Shown here: positions 16,862-26,860 of the stretch, one piece after another
Numbering within the stretch: the stretch's first letter is position 1
How the letters are laid out: the number at the start of each line of letters is the position of its first letter
Assembly (NCBI GenBank): GCA_023168345.1
Contig: AP025689.1
Coordinates: 298,001-362,000, forward strand
Reading direction: 5' to 3'
DNA: 64,000 nucleotides
From: Lysinibacillus sp. PLM2
GTDB lineage: Bacteria; Bacillota; Bacilli; Bacillales_A; Planococcaceae
Made by a program: the position numbers and the translations under genes
Notes under the pieces: generated by a model
The model's input: the letters and a program-made list of their open reading frames with translations, nothing else
Database searches by the model: none
Told to the model about the DNA's origin: nothing

Positions 16862-18877
16862 TTATTTCTGATTGTTAATTAGTTTTTTTATTTCTTTTGC
16901 GTTAACTGGTTTACTTATTAAGAAGCCTTGAATAATATCACATTCAAATTCTTTAAGCAGCTGCAATTGTTCGTCTGTTTCTACCCCTTCAGCAATTACA
17001 GTAATATTCATAGACTTAGCAAATTGAACCATACCTTTAATCAATCGTTGAGTCTTTTCAGACATCATTAATGAATGAATAAACATTTGATCAATTTTTA
17101 AAATTTCTATAGGTAATAGCTGCATATATCTGAAGGAGGCATAGCCTGTCCCAAAATCATCAAGTACAAACGTTATTCCTTCGTTTTCAAGTAGTCGCAT
17201 TTGTTTAATAATATATGATTCAGCCTCAGCTTCAAGAGCGAATTTTTCTGTAATTTCTATTTGAATTAAGCTTGCAGGGCAATTCGTTTGAGATAATGTA
17301 TTCAGAATCGATTTAGCCATATTTTTATCACGGAACTCACGGACAGATAAGTTGATGCTAATCTTTAAATTGATTCCTTTCTCATTCCATAGGGCAGCTT
17401 GTTTACAGGCTTCCTCAATGACAAAAGATCCAATATCGTTAATCAGACCGGTTTCTTCTGCGATAGGAATTAATTCATCCGGCGGAACTACGCCGATTTC
17501 CTCATCTTCCCAACGTACTAAGGCTTCAACTGCAATAATTTCCCCACTTTTTAGATCAAGCTGTGGCTGATATAAAACCTCAAGATTTTTTTGGTCTAAA
17601 GCAAGTAATAGACGCTTTTCAATTAATGATTTTCGGTTTAACGCTTTATGGGATTTAGATGATAGGGAGGCAATATTGTTCCCACCAGCTTCTCTAACAT
17701 TTTGAACGGCCTTAAGAGATGCCTGCATTAACTGATAAAAGCCAGACTGATCTGTTGGTGAGTGAGTAATACCACCACTTATTGATAAAGGTACAGCAGC
17801 ATTGCCACTATAAATAGGGTTTTGTTTTAAATAAGTTAAAAAGCCTTGGATAAACCATTCGCTTAATGGGGTAATGACAACAAATTCACTTGAATTAATA
17901 CGAGCCATTGAACTGTCCTGGAAATAAATTTTTAGACGTTTAACAAACTCAGAAATGAAGCTACTCTCATTTAAGTTTTGATGCAATTCTTTTACTGTAT
18001 AGAATTTATCAATACTTAAATATACAAAGGAAAAACGTCTTCCTTCCTCAACCATTTCGTTAACGATTTGTTCTAAGCGGTAAATATTCATTAAACCAGT
18101 TTCTGGATCAATATAGGCAATTTTCTCAAGCTGTTGTTTCATTAATTTTTCATCAGTGATATCGAGCTCAAGTAAAGTATATTGAGCATGATCGTCTGAA
18201 TATGAAGGGATAGCAGTTAGATGTACCCAATAAGATAGTCCATCCTTAGTAATCTTTTCTACATCGCCTTGCCAGATTTCACCGGAAGATATTGTGTGCC
18301 AGATTTCTTCCGCTTCCCTCTTAGATTGCTCAGTTTCAGGGAAAAGCTGCCAGAATGTTTTTCCTAAAACACGTTTTGGCGTCCAATGGCTAGTTTTTAA
18401 AAACTTTTCGTTACAGTTTGTAATAAACCCTTCACTATCAATTGTTACTACCATAAAGGATGAAAATAGTCCTTCCTTTAGGTGGCTAAGTTCCTGAGAC
18501 GACTTATTAATTTTTTTCATTTGGGTATTCAATAAACAAATAACTAAAGTACATAATTCCCCTTTATAATAAGTAGGAATCGTAATAATTGATGCTTCAA
18601 GTAATTGATCATCATTTGTTAATAAGTATTGATTTTCGAATTTTAGCATATCTCTTCTTTTAGAAATCAATTCCCATGTGTCTTTTGTAAAAGATGAAAA
18701 TAATGAATCCTTTACATGGTCGTTATCACTAAACTCGCTAAGCGAATAATGGAAAAAGTCTTCAGCTAATTCATTCCAAATCAAAACATTGTTTTCGTTA
18801 TTGAGAATCATCGATGGAAAAGGAGCTTGTAATATTAAGTTTTCACTTATACTATAGTTTGATTTTGCGAGGCCCAT
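16862..18877 (-). CDS. PAS-GGDEF-EAL protein, probable c-di-GMP phosphodiesterase
   Basis: The 671-residue cytoplasmic protein has PAS-like sensing segments (residues about 10-120 and 135-255, the latter containing NEKFLKTSHWTPKRVLGKTF), a GGDEF domain (about 260-410) and an EAL domain (about 430-670). The GGDEF signature is lost: the position reads INSSEFVVI, so no cyclase activity is expected. The EAL catalytic set is intact: VEALVRW, INLSVREF, IEITEKF, DDFGTGYASF, KIDQMFI and IAEGVETDEQ. The likely activity is c-di-GMP hydrolysis controlled by the PAS domains. The gene stands alone, with no obvious signal partner beside it. Confidence 0.9.
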   Translation of the reverse strand: MGLAKSNYSISENLILQAPFPSMILNNENNVLIWNELAEDFFHYSLSEFSDNDHVKDSLFSSFTKDTWELISKRRDMLKFENQYLLTNDDQLLEASIITIPTYYKGELCTLVICLLNTQMKKINKSSQELSHLKEGLFSSFMVVTIDSEGFITNCNEKFLKTSHWTPKRVLGKTFWQLFPETEQSKREAEEIWHTISSGEIWQGDVEKITKDGLSYWVHLTAIPSYSDDHAQYTLLELDITDEKLMKQQLEKIAYIDPETGLMNIYRLEQIVNEMVEEGRRFSFVYLSIDKFYTVKELHQNLNESSFISEFVKRLKIYFQDSSMARINSSEFVVITPLSEWFIQGFLTYLKQNPIYSGNAAVPLSISGGITHSPTDQSGFYQLMQASLKAVQNVREAGGNNIASLSSKSHKALNRKSLIEKRLLLALDQKNLEVLYQPQLDLKSGEIIAVEALVRWEDEEIGVVPPDELIPIAEETGLINDIGSFVIEEACKQAALWNEKGINLKISINLSVREFRDKNMAKSILNTLSQTNCPASLIQIEITEKFALEAEAESYIIKQMRLLENEGITFVLDDFGTGYASFRYMQLLPIEILKIDQMFIHSLMMSEKTQRLIKGMVQFAKSMNITVIAEGVETDEQLQLLKEFECDIIQGFLISKPVNAKEIKKLINNQK

Positions 18878-19199
18878 TACTATTATCTCCTTAATACGGA
18901 TATATTTACTAATATTATAGTTTTAATTCATTATATAGTCATTACCAATTTAATAGTAAATTTTTGATCATTTTCAAAAACGGGACTTTTGTACTAAGTA
19001 ATGTTTAGAAAATTGTAAAACTTCATATAAAAATTTGTCATAAAATGAATGAGTTTGTCTAGATAATCTATCTTTGGAAGCATAAATTTAAATTCCTGCT
19101 AATGCTGTGAATGTATTGAGAGATTAATTTATACTTAAAGTAACATTCTAACATATTGATGAAATCAACATGATGTGTTTTTATTCAGGGGGATATATA

Positions 19200-20927
19200 T
19201 TGAAAACTGTATTTTCTTATGCAAAGCCATATTGGTTGCCTGCTACGATTGCAATCTGTTTAATGCTCATTGAATTGCTCGTTGAGTTATCTCAGCCTTT
19301 AATTATTGCAAAGATTATTGATGATGGGATCGTAGTAAATGATCCTAGAGCAATTGGATTTTGGGGGATTATTTTAATTAGTTTAGCAATTGCTGCATTC
19401 TTTTGTGGTGTCGTCAATTCTTATTTTTCTTCTCATGCTGCCCAAAGCTTTGCTTATGATTTGAGAAATGAGCTTTTTCGTAAGATTCAAGCGTTTACAA
19501 TGGCTACTTATTTAAAATTTCCTACATCGGGATTAATAACAAGGCTTACGAGCGATGTGAATCAAGTTCAATCTGTCTTTTTTATGAGTTTAAGAATTAT
19601 GTTAAGGGCACCTTTAGCTGCGGTGGGTAGTTTAATGATGGCCTTCTTAATAAATCCTAGAATTGCTTTCTTTTTATGTATAGGAGCACCCATAGTTGTA
19701 GTGATTTTATACTTTATGGTAAAGAAGGGAATTTCCTATTTTGCTCAAGTACAGTGGCGATTAGATCGGGTAAATCGAGTGTTGCAAGAAGGCTTGCAGG
19801 CTATTCGTCTTGTAAAAGCCTATATGCGTGACCAGTATGAATCCGATAGATTTCAAAATGTATCCAATTTATTAAAAGTAGATACAACAAAAGCATTACG
19901 AATAATGGAATTCATTATGCCTGTACTATTGCTAATTATGAATTTCAGTTTATTGGCAGTAATATGGTTTGGCTCGAATGAAATCAATAATGGGAATGCG
20001 CAAGTAGGAGAATTGGTAGCTATTATAAATTATGCTATGCGTATAACAGGGAACTTTTCCATGTTCGCTTTTATCATTATTGCCTTTGCTCGTGCGAAAG
20101 CTTCTGCTGATCGTATGGAGGAAGTTTTAGTGGTACCAGCTACTGATTTAGAAGTGAAAAGTTTTAATCACAATGAGGGGGAACAGAAGGAGTTAGGATC
20201 CATTCGATATGAACATGTCTCCTTCACGTATCCAAATACAAAGTTACCAGTATTGCAGGATATTTCATTCGAACTTAAACCCGGTGAAAAGCTTGCTATT
20301 ATGGGTGAAACAGGTTCAGGGAAAACCACATTGTTAAACTTATTACCTAGGTTTTATGAAACGACCATGGGAGAAATATACGTCAATGGTCGTAACATTA
20401 AAAGTTGGAAGCTTTCAGAGTTAAGGGAGATGATTGGTTTTGTTCCCCAAAGATCATTACTCTTTACCGGATCAATCGAGCAGAACTTAAGGTGGGGAAA
20501 ACAAGATGCGGAATTTGAAGAAGTTCGGTATGCAGCAATGCAAGCACAAATTCACAGCACGGTCGAAAGCTTCCCAAATAAGTACGAAACACGTGTAGGG
20601 CAAAAAGGTGTAAATTTATCTGGTGGCCAAAAACAAAGATTATCTATAGCGCGAGCGTTAATTCGAAAGTCTGGCATTTTAATATTAGATGATAGTACGA
20701 GTGCCCTTGATGTAAAAACAGAATCAGCCTTATGGGAAGCGCTGGATGAGGAAAAAGTTACGATGCTCGTTGTAACACAAAAGGTTCAAACTGCCAAAAT
20801 ACTCGATAAAATACTGCTTTTACATGAAGGGAAAGTAGAAGCCTATGGTACACATGAACAGCTATTGCAAATAAGTGAACGTTATAGGCAAATTGCTGAG
20901 TCTCAGCAGGAACAGGTAGGTGAGTAA
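19200..20927 (+). CDS. ABC exporter half-transporter, degenerate-site subunit (YfiB-like)
   Basis: The protein joins a six-helix type I exporter domain (residues 1-320) to a nucleotide-binding domain with Walker A GETGSGKTT and signature LSGGQKQRLSIARAL. The residue after Walker B is Asp (ILILDDSTSALD) instead of the catalytic Glu, and the switch His is replaced (VVTQKVQTA). This is the pattern of the degenerate-site subunit of heterodimeric exporters such as TM287/288 and BmrCD. The TTG at 19200 behind AGGGGGA gives MKTVFSYAKPYW and is preferred to an ATG at 19170 that lies before that ribosome site. It is followed 2 nt later by its partner. Confidence 0.88.
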   Translation: MKTVFSYAKPYWLPATIAICLMLIELLVELSQPLIIAKIIDDGIVVNDPRAIGFWGIILISLAIAAFFCGVVNSYFSSHAAQSFAYDLRNELFRKIQAFTMATYLKFPTSGLITRLTSDVNQVQSVFFMSLRIMLRAPLAAVGSLMMAFLINPRIAFFLCIGAPIVVVILYFMVKKGISYFAQVQWRLDRVNRVLQEGLQAIRLVKAYMRDQYESDRFQNVSNLLKVDTTKALRIMEFIMPVLLLIMNFSLLAVIWFGSNEINNGNAQVGELVAIINYAMRITGNFSMFAFIIIAFARAKASADRMEEVLVVPATDLEVKSFNHNEGEQKELGSIRYEHVSFTYPNTKLPVLQDISFELKPGEKLAIMGETGSGKTTLLNLLPRFYETTMGEIYVNGRNIKSWKLSELREMIGFVPQRSLLFTGSIEQNLRWGKQDAEFEEVRYAAMQAQIHSTVESFPNKYETRVGQKGVNLSGGQKQRLSIARALIRKSGILILDDSTSALDVKTESALWEALDEEKVTMLVVTQKVQTAKILDKILLLHEGKVEAYGTHEQLLQISERYRQIAESQQEQVGE

Positions 20928-20929
20928 TC

Positions 20930-22762
20930 ATGAAGTTTATACGTAAACCGTTTGGTTATGAGCCTGTTTTGCCCAAAGCTGTTTTAAAGGCTCCAGGTAA
21001 AAAGAAAAAAGGACCCAGAGCAAGTGATTGGAAAAGTACATTACTCCAAATATGGAAAATCGTTGATGAACGACGATATCTATTGATGTTAGTCCTTTTT
21101 ATGGTCATGATTAGTGCCACATTGTCGTTAATTGGGCCTTTATTAATTGGATATTTAATAGATCACTACATTTTAACTTGGAAATTCGATGAAATGTTGC
21201 CTTTTATATTGATATTAATTGGAGTGTATGTAGTACTGTCCATCTCTTTATTTTTACAAAACTATTGGATGATCGGCATTTCTCAACAAACTGTGTACCG
21301 TATGAGAACAGGGCTCTTCCAACATTTAATGAAATTACCTATTTCCTTTTTTGATAAACGACAGCACGGTGAATTAATGAGTCGAGCAACAAATGACATT
21401 GAGACGGTCAGTGCCACTTTAAACACTTCCTTCATTCAAGTGTTTTCTAGCATACTTACCTTGCTCGGAACCGTGGGAGTGATGCTTTACTTAAGTCCAC
21501 TTTTAACAATGCTGACGATGATTATTATTCCATGTATGTTTATGGCAATGCGCTGGATTACGAAAAGAACAGGAAAGCTGTTCAAAGAACAACAAGCAGC
21601 TGTTGGAGCACTTAATGGAATGATTGAGGAGACGATATCAGGTCAAAGCATCGTGAAAGCCTTCTCTCAAGAAAATCGTGTAATAGAAGAATTTCGTGAA
21701 AAAAATGATCAGTTACGTAGAACTGGATTTTGGGCATTAACTTATTCTGGCTATATTCCAAAGGCGATGAATTTTTTAAATAATATTAGTTTTGCTATTG
21801 TAGCAGGAGTAGGAGGAATGCTAGCCTATCATAATTTGGTAACGATTGGTATCATCGTTATTTTCACAGAATACGCTAGACAATTTACTCGCCCATTAAA
21901 TGACTTGGCAAATCAAATAAATACAGTTCTTTCTGCCATCGCAGGTGCAGAGCGTGTTTTTGCTATTATGAATGAAACGGAAGATATCGATACGGGAAAA
22001 GCTTTAAATGATACGAAACTAAAGGGTGAAGTAGAGTTTAAAGATGTTCATTTTAAATATGAATTAGCGGAAGAGCAAGAAACGTTAAAAGGCGTTAGCT
22101 TTCATGTGGAGCCTGGTCAAACTGTTGCTTTAGTTGGACCAACTGGGGCAGGAAAGACGACAATTATGCAATTGATCGCACGATTTTATGATGTAGAAGA
22201 TGGTGCAGTCTTATTTGATGGCACCGATGTTCGGAACTTAAAACGGGAAACATTAAGAAAACAAATGGCCTTTGTTTTACAGGATCCATTTCTTTTTGAA
22301 ACGTCAGTCCTAGAAAACATTCGTTATGGGAGATTAGATGCAACTGATGAGGAAATTATAGAAGCATGTAAAAAGGCCAATGCCCATGATTTTATTTTGA
22401 AATTACCTGATGGATACAATACTGTTTTAGCAGCAGACGGAAGCGAAATCTCCCAAGGCCAAAAGCAGCTGTTATCTATTGCAAGAGCTTTTGTAGCAAA
22501 CCCTGTAATTCTTTTATTAGACGAGGCGACTAGTAGCATCGATACGGTTACAGAAGTGAAAATACAAGAAGCATTGGAAGAATTAATGAAGGGTCGAACT
22601 AGCTTTGTGATTGCCCATCGATTAAATACAGTTCGTCAAGCAGACCTTGTCTTTGTCATGCAGGAGGGACAAATAGTAGAAGTGGGAAGACAGGAAGAAT
22701 TAATAAAACTTGGTGGGGTTTATGCGAACATGCTCAAACAAACCGAAAGTATCAGAGATTAG
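20930..22762 (+). CDS. ABC exporter half-transporter, consensus-Walker B partner (YfiC-like)
   Basis: The 610-residue partner has a family-typical hydrophilic N-terminal extension (YEPVLPKAVLKAPGKKKKGP), six membrane helices and an NBD with Walker A GPTGAGKTT, intact Walker B plus Glu (ILLLDEATSSID) and switch His (VIAHRLNT). Its own signature motif is degenerate (ISQGQKQLLS instead of LSGGQ). Paired with the upstream protein this leaves one hydrolytic and one non-hydrolytic ATP site, as in known multidrug or lipid heterodimeric exporters. It starts 2 nt after the first subunit, so the genes are translationally coupled. The substrate is unknown. Confidence 0.9.
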   Translation: MKFIRKPFGYEPVLPKAVLKAPGKKKKGPRASDWKSTLLQIWKIVDERRYLLMLVLFMVMISATLSLIGPLLIGYLIDHYILTWKFDEMLPFILILIGVYVVLSISLFLQNYWMIGISQQTVYRMRTGLFQHLMKLPISFFDKRQHGELMSRATNDIETVSATLNTSFIQVFSSILTLLGTVGVMLYLSPLLTMLTMIIIPCMFMAMRWITKRTGKLFKEQQAAVGALNGMIEETISGQSIVKAFSQENRVIEEFREKNDQLRRTGFWALTYSGYIPKAMNFLNNISFAIVAGVGGMLAYHNLVTIGIIVIFTEYARQFTRPLNDLANQINTVLSAIAGAERVFAIMNETEDIDTGKALNDTKLKGEVEFKDVHFKYELAEEQETLKGVSFHVEPGQTVALVGPTGAGKTTIMQLIARFYDVEDGAVLFDGTDVRNLKRETLRKQMAFVLQDPFLFETSVLENIRYGRLDATDEEIIEACKKANAHDFILKLPDGYNTVLAADGSEISQGQKQLLSIARAFVANPVILLLDEATSSIDTVTEVKIQEALEELMKGRTSFVIAHRLNTVRQADLVFVMQEGQIVEVGRQEELIKLGGVYANMLKQTESIRD

Positions 22763-22852
22763 TTAAAGTAGTAATTTATTCATTTGGTTGCATTCAAACA
22801 TATGAATCTCTAAAATGAAGACAAGTGTATATATGGAATTGGAGTTCTTACG

Positions 22853-23731
22853 ATGAAATTTTCAATTATTAAGCAATCATTTCCTGTAGATATGGAAACC
22901 TTTGAAGAGATTAAACAGTTGTGTGAAGATGCGGGTAATATTGATCGAACTAGCTACTATACGGTGATGAAATTAAATGCCTCAACGAGTTACAATAATA
23001 AGGGTTTTTTTGTCTTAGCTTATGATGACGAACAGGATCAATTAATAGGTGCTGCTAGTGCAACTGATTTAATTGGGTTAAACACCTACGAATGGTCATT
23101 GGTTGTTTCGCCAATGTACCGTCAAATAGGAATTGGAACGGCATTATTTAAAGTACTGCACGAAGGTTTATATGAACGTGGTGCAGAAGGGGAATTAGCC
23201 CTTGCTCCAGACAATGAAACATACGGAAAAAGATTTTTAGAAAAGTTTGGCTTCAAATATAGCTTTTCAGAGGCAACCTTTGAAACAGGTGCGGAAGTAA
23301 TGACTATGCCTAATGGGATATTTATTCGACGCTACACGGACTTAGACAAAGATGCATTAGTTGAAATTTTTATCGATGCTTTTGGCGACTTACGGGAAGA
23401 GGCGTTGGAATTAATTGAGTATAATACAACAACCGAAGGACGTAATCTTTGGGTAGCAACCTTTGAAGGAAATGTTGCTGGTACCATTACAACGACAAAA
23501 GAAGGAGAAGTGCAATGGGTAACGGCTCTTGCGGTACATCCTGATTTACAAGGTAAAGGAATTGGAACGGCATTACTCAATTGGGCAAAGGATTTTACTT
23601 TAAGAAATGGTGAAAAAATTGTCATGTTAGATGTAGAAGTTGAAAATGAACGTGCTCTTTCATTATATGAAAAAGCAGGGTTTATGAAGTCTATGCAAGT
23701 TGATTTTTTTGTTTATAGTAGTCGAAGATAA
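22853..23731 (+). CDS. Tandem GNAT-domain N-acetyltransferase
   Basis: The 292-residue protein contains two GNAT folds. In each the acetyl-CoA pyrophosphate loop is recognisable: VSPMYRQIGIGTALFKVL in the first half (about residues 85-102) and VHPDLQGKGIGTALLNWA in the second (about 225-242), the latter with the canonical Q/R-x-x-G-x-G/A. The C-terminal domain looks fully functional, and the N-terminal one may be structural. The acceptor substrate is not predictable. It is a single-gene unit with GGAGTT before the ATG and a clear terminator. Confidence 0.87.
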   Translation: MKFSIIKQSFPVDMETFEEIKQLCEDAGNIDRTSYYTVMKLNASTSYNNKGFFVLAYDDEQDQLIGAASATDLIGLNTYEWSLVVSPMYRQIGIGTALFKVLHEGLYERGAEGELALAPDNETYGKRFLEKFGFKYSFSEATFETGAEVMTMPNGIFIRRYTDLDKDALVEIFIDAFGDLREEALELIEYNTTTEGRNLWVATFEGNVAGTITTTKEGEVQWVTALAVHPDLQGKGIGTALLNWAKDFTLRNGEKIVMLDVEVENERALSLYEKAGFMKSMQVDFFVYSSRR

Positions 23732-23743
23732 ATATAGTAAAAT

Positions 23744-23780
23744 AAAGCCTACAAATCAAAGTCTGGTTTGTAGGCTTTCT
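23744..23780 (+). terminator. Terminator after the GNAT gene
   Basis: AAAGCCTACAAA (23744-23755) and TTTGTAGGCTTT (23767-23778) form a perfect 12-bp stem 12 nt after the stop codon. Confidence 0.88.
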
Positions 23781-23938
23781 ATTTGAAATAACAGCATTAA
23801 CTAATTTCTCGTAGAGTGTGATAATTTTTCAAAGACTTTACTCTGAGGGATTTGTTATAATATATGGATGTGAATAAAATTTTCATAGTTAGACACGATT
23901 AGGGAGTTTCGTTGAATTTTGTTGAAAAGAGGCTTCTA

Positions 23939-24022
23939 ATGTCTATTTTAGCAAATTTCAATCGAGGAGAAACAAGTCCTAATTTAGTTTTATTTCATTA
24001 TAAAAGTAGGGAAGTTGATTAA
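23939..24022 (+). CDS. Candidate 27-residue leader ORF upstream of menA
   Basis: ATG at 23939 is preceded by AAAAGAGG with a 6-nt gap and opens a 27-codon frame (MSILANFNRGETSPNLVLF...) that stops at 24020-24022, five bases before the menA ATG at 24027. Spacing and ribosome site are compatible with a translated leader that couples to menA. The product has no recognisable family, and a chance ORF is quite possible. Confidence 0.3.
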   Translation: MSILANFNRGETSPNLVLFHYKSREVD

Positions 24023-24026
24023 TAAT

Positions 24027-24938
24027 ATGGAAAATCAAAAACAAATGAGTTCCGCGAAATTAATGTGGAAAATGACTCGTCCGCATACACTAACAGCGAC
24101 ATTTGCTCCTGTTATATTAGGTACTGTTATCGCATTATATGATACTCAAATCAACTGGCTGATGTTTGCTGCGATGATGATTGCATGTCTAGCCTTACAA
24201 ATTGCGACAAATTTATTTAATGAATACTATGATTTTAAGCGCGGTCTTGATACCGCAGAATCTGTCGGAATTGGTGGAGGTATTGTTCGACATGGTTTGA
24301 AACCAAAAAATGTTATTACAGTAGCCGTTTTGTTATACGTATTAGCTGCAATTATCGGTGTTTATATTTGTGCAAATAGTAGCTGGTGGTTAGTGGCTGT
24401 TGGATTATTTGGGATGGCCATTGGTTACTTATATACGGGTGGTCCTTATCCTATTGCGTATACACCTTTTGGAGAATTATTTGCAGGCGCATTAATGGGT
24501 ACAGGATTTGTGTTAATTGCTTATTTTATCCAATCGGGTACAGTAACGTTGTTAAGCTTTATGATTTCTATTCCTGTGGGAATATTAGTAGGAGCTATCA
24601 ATATGGCAAACAATATTCGTGATATTGAAGAAGATAAAAAGGGTGGAAGAAAAACACTCGCTATTCTTCTTGGAAGAGAAACTGCGATTATGACTCTTGC
24701 AAATGCATTTTTTATTTCGTATTTATGGATATTGGTGCTAATCATGTTAGGCGATTTAAGTCCTTGGGCATTGGTTGTTCTATTGAGCTTACCAAAACCA
24801 ATTTCAGCGGTTAAGGCTTTTAAAAGAGGAGCAAAAGAGCCTCAGTTTATGCGAATCGCCATGAAGTCAACAGCAATTACGAATACATTGTTTAGCTTTT
24901 TACTATCGATTGGGTTATTAATTGCATATTTTGTTTAA
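24027..24938 (+). CDS. menA: 1,4-dihydroxy-2-naphthoate polyprenyltransferase
   Basis: This UbiA-superfamily integral membrane enzyme attaches a polyprenyl chain to 1,4-dihydroxy-2-naphthoate, giving demethylmenaquinone. The two Asp-rich prenyl-diphosphate sites are visible, NEYYDFKRGLDTAESVGIGG and NNIRDIEEDKKGGRKT, and the sequence is close to Bacillus MenA throughout (SWWLALVG-like SSWWLVAVGLFGMAIGYLYT, YTPFGELFAG). About eight to nine membrane helices are predicted. ATG 24027 is chosen; an in-frame TTG at 24015 is an alternative. The gene stands apart from other men genes, as menA commonly does. Confidence 0.95.
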   Translation: MENQKQMSSAKLMWKMTRPHTLTATFAPVILGTVIALYDTQINWLMFAAMMIACLALQIATNLFNEYYDFKRGLDTAESVGIGGGIVRHGLKPKNVITVAVLLYVLAAIIGVYICANSSWWLVAVGLFGMAIGYLYTGGPYPIAYTPFGELFAGALMGTGFVLIAYFIQSGTVTLLSFMISIPVGILVGAINMANNIRDIEEDKKGGRKTLAILLGRETAIMTLANAFFISYLWILVLIMLGDLSPWALVVLLSLPKPISAVKAFKRGAKEPQFMRIAMKSTAITNTLFSFLLSIGLLIAYFV

Positions 24939-24942
24939 AGAA

Positions 24943-24975
24943 AAAAGCATTTCCTTCTATGAGGGAAATGCTTTT
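24943..24975. terminator. Bidirectional terminator between menA and arsC
   Basis: AAAAGCATTTCC (24943-24954) pairs with GGAAATGCTTTT (24964-24975) between the convergent stops of menA (24938) and arsC (24979). Confidence 0.9.
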
Positions 24976-24978
24976 ATA

Positions 24979-25401
24979 TTATTTCAATTCTTCATTTACA
25001 AACTTTTTAATACGAGCACCAATTGCATCACGAACCTGTTGGAATACAGCCCATTTCTCCACGTCAGTCCCTTCAGCTTTCGCAGGGTCATTGAATCCCC
25101 AATGTTCTCGACGTACATGAGGTGGTGTCATAGGGCATTTGTCCGCTGCATCCCCACATAGTGTGACAACCAACGTAGCATTATGAAGAATTTCAGGATC
25201 AATTAGATCGGAAGTATGATTTGAAATATCAATTCCAATTTCGTTCATTGCTTTTATTGCGTTCGGATTTAAACCATGCGCTTCAATCCCAGCGCTTTTT
25301 ACAATCCAGTCAGAAGGTAAAAGCTTTTTAGCCCACCCTTCAGCCATTTGACTACGACAAGAATTACCGGTACATAAGAAATAAAGCATTTTATCTGTCA
25401 T
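24979..25401 (-). CDS. arsC: Arsenate reductase, thioredoxin-coupled
   Basis: The 140-residue protein belongs to the low-molecular-weight phosphatase-like ArsC family, which reduces arsenate to arsenite using thioredoxin. The P-loop [13 protein letters not shown] carries the nucleophile Cys10 and Cys15, and the redox pair lies in [12 protein letters not shown] (about Cys82 and Cys89), the full catalytic triad of cysteines. [17 protein letters not shown] [14 protein letters not shown] is also typical. It is last in the arsR-acr3-arsC operon, 60 bases downstream of acr3. Confidence 0.96.
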   Translation of the reverse strand: MTDKMLYFLCTGNSCRSQMAEGWAKKLLPSDWIVKSAGIEAHGLNPNAIKAMNEIGIDISNHTSDLIDPEILHNATLVVTLCGDAADKCPMTPPHVRREHWGFNDPAKAEGTDVEKWAVFQQVRDAIGARIKKFVNEELK

Positions 25402-25461
25402 AAGAAATCTCCTTTATAATCATTCATTCAAGCCCTATTGATGGCTATTTCAAAAGCTTCT

Positions 25462-26520
25462 TTAATTTAAGGGTCTAAAATATTTCTTTTCCCAACGTAA
25501 GGCTACCCAAACTAGCCCAATTAAAACTGGTACTTCCACAAGTGGACCAATAACAGCCGCAAAAGCGACACTACTGTGTAATCCAAATACGCCAACTGCG
25601 ACGGCAATCGCTAATTCAAAGTTATTACTTGCGGCAGTAAATGAAAGGGCAGCGGTTACGGGATAAGAAGTACCCGCCTTACGAGATGCAAAAAATGAAA
25701 CGGCAAACATTATTAAGAAATAAATAAGTAACGGGATTGCAATACGAACCACATCTAATGGTAATTCGACAAGCTGCTCACCTTTTAATGCAAACATCAT
25801 TACAATGGTGAAAAGTAATGCAATTAAAGTAAGGGGGGAGATTTTTGGTAAGAATTTTTCTTCATACCATTGTTTCCCGCCAAACTTAATGCCAAAGTAT
25901 CGAGTTAAAAAGCCTGCAACAAACGGTAAGCCGAGGTAGATTAGTACGCTTTGAGAAATTTCCCACATTGAAATAGTAATGTTGAAATTAGTTAAACCAA
26001 ACCAACCTGGTAACACATTTAAGAAAAAGTAAGCAAAAAATGAATATGTGATAATTTGGAAAATGGAGTTGAAAGCGACAAGTCCTGCAACATATTCACG
26101 ATCACCACGAGCTAAATCATTCCAAACAATAACCATAGCGATACAACGGGCAAGCCCAATCATAATAAGTCCCGCCATGTATTCGGGATAATCATGCAGG
26201 AAGATAATTGCTAAAAAGAACATTAAAAACGGGCCGAGAAGCCAGTTTTGTAATAATGAAAGTAATAGTACTTTCCAATTCTTAAATACCCGCCACATTT
26301 CTTCATATTTTACCTTTGCAAGTGGGGGGTACATCATTAAAATAAGCCCGATAGCAATAGGAATGGAAGTTGTACCAATGGACATCGATTCAAGTGCTCC
26401 GCCAATGGATGGAATAGTAATGCTAAGAATAACTCCAATGCCCATGGCTACGAAAATCCAAAGAGTTAAATAGCGATCAAGAAATGAAAGCTGCTTTGTT
26501 AAAGATTTTTGATTATTCAT
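25462..26520 (-). CDS. acr3: Arsenite efflux transporter, ACR3 family
   Basis: The 352-residue membrane protein has ten predicted helices and ACR3 signatures: [22 protein letters not shown], with the essential Cys in the fourth helix, and [24 protein letters not shown]3 pumps arsenite out using the proton gradient, completing the detoxification started by ArsC. It overlaps the 3' end of arsR by 8 bases. Bacterial annotations often call this gene arsB, although it belongs to the ACR3 rather than the ArsB superfamily. Confidence 0.94.
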   Translation of the reverse strand: MNNQKSLTKQLSFLDRYLTLWIFVAMGIGVILSITIPSIGGALESMSIGTTSIPIAIGLILMMYPPLAKVKYEEMWRVFKNWKVLLLSLLQNWLLGPFLMFFLAIIFLHDYPEYMAGLIMIGLARCIAMVIVWNDLARGDREYVAGLVAFNSIFQIITYSFFAYFFLNVLPGWFGLTNFNITISMWEISQSVLIYLGLPFVAGFLTRYFGIKFGGKQWYEEKFLPKISPLTLIALLFTIVMMFALKGEQLVELPLDVVRIAIPLLIYFLIMFAVSFFASRKAGTSYPVTAALSFTAASNNFELAIAVAVGVFGLHSSVAFAAVIGPLVEVPVLIGLVWVALRWEKKYFRPLN

Positions 26521-26842
26521 TAATGACTTCTCCTTCTATTTGACAGCAGACAGATTTACATTCACATGATTGTAATGGTTGTATTTTTAATAAAATATCC
26601 CTCATCAAAGGTGTTTGTTCTTCTGCAATACGATAGTGTTTCCATGTACCGACTTTACGCTCTGCTATAATCCCAGCTTCCTTTAATTTTCGAAGGTGCT
26701 GACTAACGGCAGGTTGTGAAATATTTAATACATCGACAATATCACAAACACATACTTCACCTTTCTTCAAACAAGCTAACAACTTCAACCGATTTGCATC
26801 TGCAACTGCTTTTAATTGTTTTTCTATATATTGAATATCCAT
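26513..26842 (-). CDS. arsR: Arsenical-resistance repressor, ArsR family
   Basis: The 109-residue winged-helix repressor has the ELCVCD-type metal site ([14 protein letters not shown]) in its recognition region and a [21 protein letters not shown]. Additional cysteines at the C-terminus (CECKSVCCQ) could add a metalloid ligand. ArsR releases DNA when arsenite or antimonite binds. It is the first gene of the minus-strand ars operon, and two matching operators lie immediately upstream at 26861-26924. Confidence 0.95.
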   Translation of the reverse strand: MDIQYIEKQLKAVADANRLKLLACLKKGEVCVCDIVDVLNISQPAVSQHLRKLKEAGIIAERKVGTWKHYRIAEEQTPLMRDILLKIQPLQSCECKSVCCQIEGEVINE

Positions 26843-26860
26843 AGCGCCTCTCCTTCTGCA

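Noticed and set aside
24922-25161. 79-codon plus-strand ORF
   Set aside because: It overlaps the menA/arsC terminator and is antisense to arsC.
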